64,000 nucleotides of DNA. Origin: Chamaecyparis obtusa. Lineage: Eukaryota; Streptophyta; Pinopsida; Cupressales; Cupressaceae. The stretch is taken from NCBI GenBank assembly GCA_027943335.1, contig BSBK01003566.1, forward strand, positions 213,501 to 277,500. The letters are read 5' to 3'. Shown here piece by piece: positions 55,761-64,000 of this stretch. The position numbers and the translations under genes were made by a program. The notes under the pieces were generated by a model. It made no database searches. It had not been told where the DNA came from and saw nothing but the letters and a program-made list of their open reading frames with translations. Position 1 is the first letter of the stretch, and every line of letters starts with the position of its first letter.

Positions 55761-58463
55761 AGGGACACTAGCCGCTCACAAAGCATCCTCAAGAACATGC
55801 TTATGCCTTGGGGACAATTCCAAAAGTTCAAATATAGAAATCTGAGCTGGTGTGCATTGAAGTTGATCAACAAGGTTGTAATTAAGCTTGGGGCCAACAA
55901 CAGATTTAGAGGGAGTTTCCTTAGATGAAGACTATCTAGGCTTGCTGGAATTAGGACCTCTAATGACAATAGGAGGTTGACTAACTTGACTCCTAGAGAC
56001 AACATGAAGAGATTGAGACTCCTTACATGAGTTAGGTCCTCTCAACACAACTATGGTTCCTTCATTAGACATTTTCCTTAAATCATCATCATAATCATAA
56101 TAATCTTTTCTTCTCATCATATTAAAATTTTCTTCAACCACCTCAAGCATGTTGATCACATTATCAACTTTAGTGTATGTATAATTGATTGCTGCCTTAC
56201 CATTCTTATTATTGTTGTCGGAACCTTCTCCTTTCTCATACTTTGGAAAGGGTTCTTTAAAAGCCTTATGATCAAAATTTGAGGTTAAACCATCCACTCG
56301 TAATCTACCATTCTCAATGAGGTCTTGGACAAGATGTTTGATTTTGAAACAGTTCTCTATATCATGCCCAATTCCATTGTGATACACACAATATGCCTTT
56401 TCATTCCACCAATATGGTTTTGGATCTAGAATGCGGAATTTCGAAGGGTCTTGAGGTTGTACTAAATTATGAGCAATAAGAGTTTTGAAAATGTTAGCAT
56501 AAGAATCTCCCAACTTTGTGAATTGCCTCTTCTCAGTCTTACCCTTTCCTTGATTCTTTGGTCTGCCATCTTGTTGCTCTGAAGACATTTGAAGTTTCAT
56601 GGCTTGTACTGCCTTGGAAAGATTAAGGACTTCACTTTTAGTTTGAGGTGCATCAACAACACCATCATTAACCACTTGTTTATTCTTGTTCCAATAATTG
56701 TTCCTTTTGTCCTTATTTCCACTATTGTTGTTTTGGCCATTAGTATTATTTGTTGATTTTGCCAAAATTCCTTGTTCTTTTAAAACATCTTCAATGTGAC
56801 AAGCGACTTCAACCATGGTGTCAAAAGAGTAGAAGGGAATCTTTCTGACTTCATATCTTAGCTCTGGAACCAAATTGCTCACAATAATGTCAATTCTCTC
56901 CTCTTCAGGGATTGTTCTTGGATATTTCGCACATGAACGTCTCCACCTTTGCAAGATTGCAACAAATGACTCTCCTTGATTTTGTTTCAGTTTACACAAA
57001 TCAAGCTTTGTGACGGATCATGTTAAATTATAGGCAAAATGTTGTACAAACCTTTCCACAAGTTCCTTAAATGTCTTGACCATGGGAGTAAGGTTAGTGA
57101 ACCACTCCATTGCTTGTCCCTTGAGGCTTCTAGGGAATAATCTCATTAAGTATGAATCCTCATGATGGAAAGAGAAGCTCATGATGTAAAATTGCCTTAC
57201 GTGATCATGGGGGTCACCAATGCCATCATATTTGTCATAGGTAGGGAACTCCACCTTCTTAGGAAAATCGATCATTACCACACTCTTGTCAATAGGATTG
57301 GGACAAATAGAATCCGAGTTGAAAATACTTTTGGGAGCTCTCATGTTGTCCACATCTCTTTGCAATTGTTTGATCACCTCATTTGTGGATGGATCTTGCT
57401 TCTTTACTTTTTTATCCACATCAAAATCAAAGGGTACTCTAGCACCTTTGTTAATTAGACTTTCCAAGAATTGGTCTTTGTTTTGTTCAACATATTTTTC
57501 AACATAGGCTTGGAAAGATGGCTCTTGTTGTATAGCCATAAAGTCTAAGGTGTCCAAATTAACATACCTCCCCCCATGTTGTGAAGTATAATGTGCTCTT
57601 TGGGAGGGTTGTCTAGAAAGTTTAGGAGGTGAATTTCTCCTATTGTGATCAACTCTTGAAACTCTTCTTCCTCTTGGACTTGGTGATCTTGAGGGTGTCC
57701 TAGACCTCCTTCTAGTCTTAGGACTTTGAGAGGGTGTTGATGGTGGAGAATTGGTTCCACTATTAGTCCTTCTTCCATCAAATTGTCTTTGAAGTTGCCA
57801 TGCATACAACCTATCTTCTTATTCTTGCAATGCTCTTTTCTTCATTTCTAACAAGATTTTCTCTTCCTCTTCCAATCTCCTAAGTTTTTCCTATTTCATG
57901 GCTTGTTCATCTTTATAAGCTTGCTTAGCTTTTTTGATAGCCCTCAATCTAGCATTAGTATGCCAAGAATTTTCCTTAGCTAGAGATGAAGGTCCTGATG
58001 CATTGTATAAGTTGGCCGCATTGACATGGTATTCTGAATCATTATTGTGATCAATATGTTGTGGAAATCCTGACTCCAAAGAACTATGTCTATGGTGTCT
58101 TTCTACTCTTTGTTGAGGATCCCAATATCTTGATTTATCATGAGGTGACCTTGGTGGACTATATCTAAGGTCATCATCATCATTATGTTCGAAACTTGAA
58201 AACATGTTTTGAAGATTGCGGTTGATATCTTCTCTAGAATTATTAATGTTTGAAAAACTCATGTTTGTGCATGATGAGTAGTGTGTTTTGGGTGTACCTT
58301 CCTCATAGGGATTAGTCTCAACCTCTAGTTGACTCCTAGGGGACTGATCAAAGAGGGGTTCCTTTTCCTTACATTGTTGATGTGTTCTAACTGGTGGTAA
58401 CTGATTAAAGATAACTAGGGGTCTTTTCCCTTGATTCACTTGATATCTTGTAGTAATTGACAT
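55761..58463 (-). pseudogene. gag: Element C gag
   Basis: Starts MSITTRYQVNQGKRPL at 58463, a Ser/Arg-rich part (about 57760-57640), capsid with FPRSLKGQAMEWFTNLTP, then CKLKQNQGESFVAILQRWRR, and the zinc-knuckle-like YCVYHNGIGHDIENC (about 56390-56345). Stops at about 57890, 57812, 57015, 55931 and 55775, no frameshift. The first 150 codons are unlike element A. Confidence 0.87.
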
Positions 58464-60837
58464 GAAAGAAAGGGACTCTAAGTGATAGGTTAATCTCTCA
58501 AAGTGTCAATTCCAACCTAGGATAATTGAGATTCTCTATTGTCCAAAGAGAAAATGAAAAGATAGAAAATAAAAGGTGTCACCAACACTGTCAAAGAGGT
58601 GCTTCAAATGAAAGGGTGAATACCCTTGCACTTTTGAATCAGGAGGTTGGACTTAGCCAAAATTCAAATTGAAATTGAGATATATGAAAAATGTTTTGGA
58701 CAATAGTAGGATCATAATTCTCCAAGAGTGTAATCAACAATTCTAAAGACAAAATTTTCACTAGGAATAACTCTCAAACTTGACAAATTATTTTCAAGGT
58801 AACCTTATAAATCAATTGAAATGATCCCTAGAAGGCTAAAATCAGAAATTTGTAGTCAAAATAGGTCTCTAACAGCAAGATCAGATAACCTACTCAAAGG
58901 TCAATTCATACTAAAAGCAACTTAATGACTGAAACTAAGAATAGTGTTGAAAACTTCTAGGTGACAGACTCCAGGCATGCCAGGTGATAGAACTCAGACC
59001 GGGCAATACTTCACATGATGCTAGGTGATAGACCATAAAACTACCAGGTGACAGACTTAATAAATGATAGGTGACATAGTCCAGTGCAAACTATCATACG
59101 ATATTTATCTTAAGTGCAAGTGATACTGATGTTGATTTTGATCAATTTGTGCAAAATTTCAAGTTTTAAGGTCTGATTTTGGATTTTCTAAATGTTAGGG
59201 GTGAAAATGTCTGATGTCAATCAAAAATTTAATAGTATTTGGATAGGTTTGCAAATAGTAGGGGATCAAACATGTCTTCAAACACTTGAAACAAGGGCAA
59301 AAAAAACCTTGCCAAGACAAACACTTTGTGATATCAAAAAGTAAAATTGCACCCTATGGAAGCTACCGATTGTTTGTATGTTGAGAACGTTTACACTGGT
59401 ATCACATAATCAAAAACACTTCAAGTAATTTCTACCTACAAGACAAGGCTCAATACTTACCAACTTAGCCCACAACTTGATGTCCCCTTGCCTCACACCA
59501 AGTGGTTGCCCACAAGAGATATTGGCTTTGTCATGGAAGTGTCAAATAACACAACCAAAGGGACACATATGGTGAGTATCTTGGGGTGATTCAGGTTAGT
59601 CCACTTGGATCAATCCTTGCACTAAGAAGATAAGCAACTAAATAATGGTGGCTTCTAATGTATGGTTCTTAGTAAGGGCTTCCATTCATAACACCCCTCT
59701 TGCTCCTCATAAAGGACTAGGACCTTGCGGCCTCAAGAGTACCTTAAGTATTCTTGCTCAATGATTTTCCCATGGTCACAATTCCATGAGCTACTCACAT
59801 CAAGAGAAGACAAGTGTTATGTCTACCAAGGTTTTGTGTCCTCGATAGCCTTGAGATTATAGTGAGTTAGAATAGCCGGCAAAAGGCTTGTCCCCACTTG
59901 GGTTGTTCCTCTTGATTGCTCAAGAGCAGGCCTGCTAAAGGATCCTAAACTAAACAAAGAATGGATGATTTTTGAGGTTCAAGGTTTTTGGTTCACCACA
60001 AGGGTGAAGAGCATACTCCCCTATCTCAAAAACTTCTCCCAAACACACCAAGAAAATTCAATTACCCTCTTGCTTCCAAAATTCCAAGATGGGTCAAGAT
60101 TTTCTAGTTCACCACAAGGGTGAAGAGCATACTTCTCCTACCACCTTGAAATCCCTTCCACAAGATATTAAAGTTCCTAAAACAATTAGTAGATGCCACA
60201 CTTGAAAGGAAATAAATCACAAACACTCAAAAAAAATTTCTTTTTGCTTTTCAATTATGCTTTGGGCAGCCCTGCAAAAACCGTTAGTAGCCCTTTAGCA
60301 TGCAATTCATGGCAATTCCCTTCAAGCAAATCTCCTACAACCACAACTTGTTAGACAACTAGGGTTAGGAAAATCTAAAATCTAAAAGTAATGCAAGAAA
60401 CTGATTAATCTAAGCTAAGAAATGCAGGTTAGATCTATCTAAATACAATAAAGTAAACCAACAAACTAAATGTGATCAAATTCGGATGATAAAACTTAAA
60501 ATGTAGTTCTTTGTCAGGTTAGATGATATACCTTAGACTTCACCAGAATCGCGCAACACAGTTTCCTGTACCTGGGTGATACTATCCATCTGGGTGATAC
60601 TCTGCAAAATAGTTAGGCGATACTTCGCATGATGCCAGGTGATAGACCAGAATACAGACAGGCGATTCTTCCTCTATGCGAAGTGTCACACCCGTATACT
60701 GAGAAGTGTCACGTGATAATCCTGAGAAGTGTCGCGCGATATTCTAAGACAGAAAATAGAGAATGCAAAATATCCAAAAATTAATCCAAAAAATGATGAA
60801 AATGCAAGAAACTAAAGGACAAAGTCTATCTACTCTA
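58464..60837 (-). other. Element C 5' leader
   Basis: 2.4 kb without a gene. Two copies of TTCACCACAAGGGTGAAGAG (59993 and 60110), each a TTCACC/GGTGAA hairpin. Two clusters of short tandem words: GTGAYAGA.. at 58960-59090, and CGATACTTCGCATGATG with relatives such as AAGTGTCGCGCGATATT at 60590-60745. The latter resemble the palindromes in the PMD intron of this same element. Confidence 0.6.
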
Positions 60838-60854
60838 CCCCACAGTGGGCGCCA
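60838..60854 (-). promoter_or_regulatory. Primer binding site of element C
   Basis: Minus sense TGGCGCCCACTGTGGGG, four bases after the 5' LTR end. The tRNA was not identified. Confidence 0.82.
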
Positions 60855-60858
60855 GAAA

Positions 60859-61856
60859 TGTATGGTGAAAATGTGACCACACTTCTATGAACCATTACAT
60901 GCAAGGTTGCTCAAAGGTGAGGCCTCACAAAGCAGCTCATAGCTCTCTATGTATGGAGTTGCAAGACACTATGATAAAATTGCCCTCAGTTAGAGCTACA
61001 AACTTGTGACCTTGCTAGTCAACCACACAATGAGAGATTCATAAAATTGAAGACTAGGGAAAAAGTGCCAAAATCTCCAAAATGAATCAAATGTGCAAGA
61101 TGCAAATGAAAGTAGTATGAGTGCAAAATTAATCTATCAAATGACAATGCAAACTACTCTATGAAAGGAAATTGCAATGGATTACAAACCCCTAATTAAG
61201 CTATGTGAGCTAAATCTATTGCATAAAAGGAAAATTACTCTAAAATGCCATGATATGCAAACTAATCAAATGAAATGTGCAACTAAATGATGAAAGAAAA
61301 TGAAAGGAAACAAGTCTTCAATGTCTTCAAAGGGAGTCTTCAAAGTAAGCTAGGAAACCTGCAACATAACATTAGCATAAAACATGATCATAAAATGAGG
61401 AGGAGAGCTCTCCTTTTATAAGAAATGAGGTGAAATGGACCATTGAGATTAAGAGGCAAAAGACTTAATCAACGGTGGAGAAAAATAGAAGCTTGATCCT
61501 TGTGCACAAATATCCTCCAATGAGAAAATAAGAGTTGACTTTTGTGTCCATATGAGACAAAAAATATTTTTTCTCTTTTATAAAATAAGAATGATGCTTT
61601 ATTTGTGCAACTTAGGATAAGAGGAAAAGTGAGGGCTTTTATTCAATAAAAGGGGAGGAAATATTCCTTTTAATTAAATAAAGACTTTAGGATAAAATGG
61701 TTAGCCCATGGAAAATAATAAAAAATGATGAAATTAGGATTTGATCATGAAATTGATAGTGTTGAAAGATATTGATTATTGATAAAACTGATTCAGAGAT
61801 AAATAAATCAAATAAATGGGGCCCAAAGTCTAGGTGACCATTTTTGGGTGCATACA
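60859..61856 (-). repeat. Element C 5' LTR
   Basis: 998 bp, minus sense TGTATGCACC...CACCATACA. TATAAAAG core promoter in minus sense at 61420-61413, followed by a GAGAGCTCTC palindrome. About 13 differences from the 3' LTR. Confidence 0.95.
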
Positions 61857-61861
61857 ATATG

Positions 61862-63300
61862 TAAACATTTATGTGCAAAAATTCCTTATTTTATTCATGT
61901 TGTTGATGGTCTAAGGATTTTCATTTATAATTTTTAAAAGGACATTAGAGAAAAGATATTTTTTGTGAATTGACATATCTGTCAAAAAATTATGTACAAT
62001 ACTTCATAATTATCAACTTCAAGTTAGTAAATATGAAGTTTCTTCAACTTTCACCTAGTTGATAGGAATGAAGATGTCCATCCAATATTTTAGAACATTA
62101 GAAAAAAAAACTTCATTTATACCTAACTTGTAGCTACAAAAACCCCTATTGTATCTCACTTTTCTTATAAATTCAAGTATCACAACTTCACACACATTTC
62201 AAAGTCCTTGTACAATATCTTGCTTCAATTTATTAATAATATTTGATGAACCTCCATACTCTTCATCCTATAGATACTTACAAACCTTTTCCACCCTCTT
62301 TTGACTCAAAATCCTTTTGTCAATACCATCCTCAACCTATGTATATTGATAGAGAGAAATGTATGTATTTTAAGTATGAAATTAAATACCTTGTTGATTC
62401 TCATGTTATAGTCTTGGATTGTGTGAATGATAAAGGGAATAAATCCATAGCACCTCCTAATCAAAACTTGAAAATCTTTACCAATCCTTTTCCTTCCCAT
62501 TCTACCAATGTTTTTGAGCATAATGATAGGGGCTTTATAGCTATTGAAATATATCTAATGAAGGAAACAATTTTGTGAACTTGATTGACCAAGAGAAACC
62601 CATGCCTAAGCATGAACCTAACATTACCTTTAACTCAAGTGATATCATAAAAGAACGTCCCAAAGTCTATTATAAATTACTCTTAAAATTATAGATAAAC
62701 TCTCAAGAGAAGTACTTATTAATTTATGATTTATGGTGAATGTTATTACAAAATAACATTTTTACACACCACAATTACATCAAGACAGATATGATAAATT
62801 ATAAGTCTTGATTAAGGTGCATGAAGGTTTCACTTGTCCCACCATAGGTTCCATCACCCTTTCTATAGGATTTGTATCTAAGTTATTAGATTTTGTGTGA
62901 TGTTGGTTCATCCTTGACTCATATTAATAAACATAGTCCCTTCTATCATTCACAAGTGTTTGAAGTTTTGGACAAGTTATAATGATAAATCCTAGTCTTT
63001 TTTAGCTCTTATCTCATCGTATAAACTTCAACCTTGATTACTTTTGGCCTAAAAAACTCAACCTCTAAAACACAATCAAAATATCTTATTACTTTCCTAT
63101 CATAAGTTTAAAGCATATATAATCTTTGTATTATCCTTAGATAATCCTTCAATATATACTTTGACTACTCTCCCTAAGGATACTTTATCATATATGGCTA
63201 TGGGAGCATCTTATTTTTCTCCACATCTTGGATTAGTAATCCTTCCTACTCCTAAAATTCCCCTTATACATGTTGCAACTACACCTCCCTAATCCTATAA
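61862..63300 (+). pseudogene. gag-pro: Element F gag C-terminus and protease remnant
   Basis: TILHNYQLQVSKYE at about 61995-62040 continues the capsid. CMYFKYEIKYLVDS then GNKSIAPPNQNLKIFTNPF (about 62360-62500) is the post-capsid part common in this family (KHKIQDLID and KGNKSVAPPN type). A P-rich region and possible protease strands follow. No RT recognised up to the window end. Confidence 0.55.
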
Positions 63301-63617
63301 ATGATAAAGATAAAAATGTCCAATATCATTTATATTTCAAACTTTAGTGGTTCCTTCTATTCCCCCTCCTGTTTCTAGAGAAAAGGAAGAAAATGAATTA
63401 ATCTTGAGTGATCCCCAATATTATTCTACATAAACTTCAACTCACAAACAAAAAAATTATAAGGACATCAATGAATTCTTTGTGCCAAGTCTCTTAAGAT
63501 TTCTTCCATATATGTTTCTTCTCCTAAGAAATTTAATGTTGATTTCATCTTAATTTTTAACCTTCATCTAATCCAAAGGAGGGTATTTACCTTGACCAAA
63601 CTCACCAAAAGTAAAAT

Positions 63618-63935
63618 TTGTCAATGTCGAATAATGATTTTTCTTCTCCTCATATTCAATATCATTTTGTGATTAATTTGGATGATATTGATCATGAATT
63701 ATCTTTGATATTTTTGAAATCTGTAACACTAACTCATAGTGACATAAATTATGATTCATTAGTAGAGCATGGTCCTTGTTTGGTACTAGAAATAGCTTCA
63801 TCTACCATACAAGCCATAGTTCCTTTGGGATTTTATCCACCATCTCTAGATGATATTGAGAAAGATTGGGAGGTAGATGTTTCGATATATTTTCTCACTT
63901 GTGTAGTAGATTATTTTGTGTTTTCCTACTTGTAA
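63618..63935 (+). pseudogene. Element F conserved third region
   Basis: An open 105-codon stretch: FVINLDDIDHELSLIFL, LVEHGPCLVLEIASS, PLGFYPPSLDDIEKDW, VDVSIYFLTCVVDYF. The relative in element E lies at 39400-39780 on the minus strand. No known domain recognised; probably a conserved part of the E/F polyprotein downstream of protease. Confidence 0.5.
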
Positions 63936-64000
63936 TGTTATCTCCCATAATGTGATTCTTGTTGTTATTTTGTGTCTTGTTAATCTCTCTTTGGATGACT

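Larger units (their letters stand above)
44732..61856 (-). mobile_element. Element C: complete Tat-lineage Ty3/gypsy retrotransposon with an antisense gene
   Basis: 17.1 kb on the minus strand with equal 998-bp LTRs, perfect ATATG duplication, primer binding site (60854-60838), polypurine tract (45743-45730), a 2655-codon gag-pol frame (58463 to 50499) and, between pol and the 3' LTR, a plus-strand PMD gene with introns. By eye the LTRs differ at about 13 of 998 sites, so the insertion is young compared with the rest of the window. Gag-pol has about 16 stops but no frameshift. Confidence 0.95.
61857..64000 (+). mobile_element. Element F, right piece
   Basis: Begins with the second ATATG. Continues the gag broken at 44731 and runs past the window end. 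Very decayed; no LTR seen. Confidence 0.55.

Noticed and set aside
57162..57507. Two plus-strand open frames over element C gag
   Set aside because: Antisense shadows of the gag frame, which has clear capsid motifs.

Overview
The window is plant nuclear DNA made almost entirely of nested, decaying LTR retrotransposons. No intact host gene, tRNA, rRNA or organelle segment was recognised. The depth of nesting, the uncondensed old copies and the element types (Tat-lineage Ty3/gypsy, a chromodomain gypsy, Ty1/copia) suggest a seed plant with a very large genome. A conifer or other gymnosperm is my best guess, but this is inference.

Layout, left to right. (1) 1-14715: element A, a plus-strand Tat-like gypsy element whose 5' LTR lies outside the window. 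It has gag-pol (1093-9136), a long 3' region with hairpin arrays, an antisense plant-mobile-domain (PMD) gene remnant, then PPT and 3' LTR. (2) 14716-17770 and 29335-30039: the 3' half of a Ty1/copia element, split by element B. (3) 17771-29334: element B, a complete Tat-like element with 2.5-kb LTRs, a CTAAT target duplication and an RNase H domain placed before the reverse transcriptase. (4) 30040-about 32878: the integrase/chromodomain end of a chromovirus, interrupted by a solo LTR (30229-31145, duplication GGGAT). (5) 33754-37129: a degenerate, unrecognised minus-strand gene. (6) 37734-43526: element E, a minus-strand gag-protease-only gypsy relative. (7) 43527-44731 and 61857-64000: element F, a plus-strand relative of E, split by element C. 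(8) 44732-61856: element C, a 17.1-kb minus-strand Tat element with 998-bp LTRs, an ATATG target duplication and a single 2655-codon gag-pol frame broken only by stop codons.

Order of events read from the nesting: chromovirus, then copia into it, then B into the copia LTR (A also appears to sit inside the copia element). A C-family copy separately entered the chromovirus and recombined to a solo LTR. F was present before C entered it. C is the youngest event by LTR identity (about 13 differences in 998 bp by eye).

The most interesting content is in the non-gag-pol parts of the Tat elements. A and C both carry, antisense to the element, a PMD gene with introns at clean splice sites. C keeps two introns; A keeps the first and lacks the second exactly at its position. 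Both elements also carry tandem short hairpins whose loops or inner parts are constant while the stems change on both sides together. Both LTRs of B carry seven long hairpins of the same general style. C also combines near-identical LTRs with about 16 stops in gag-pol and about 17 in the PMD gene without a frameshift, which suggests it was copied in trans from an already stop-laden donor.
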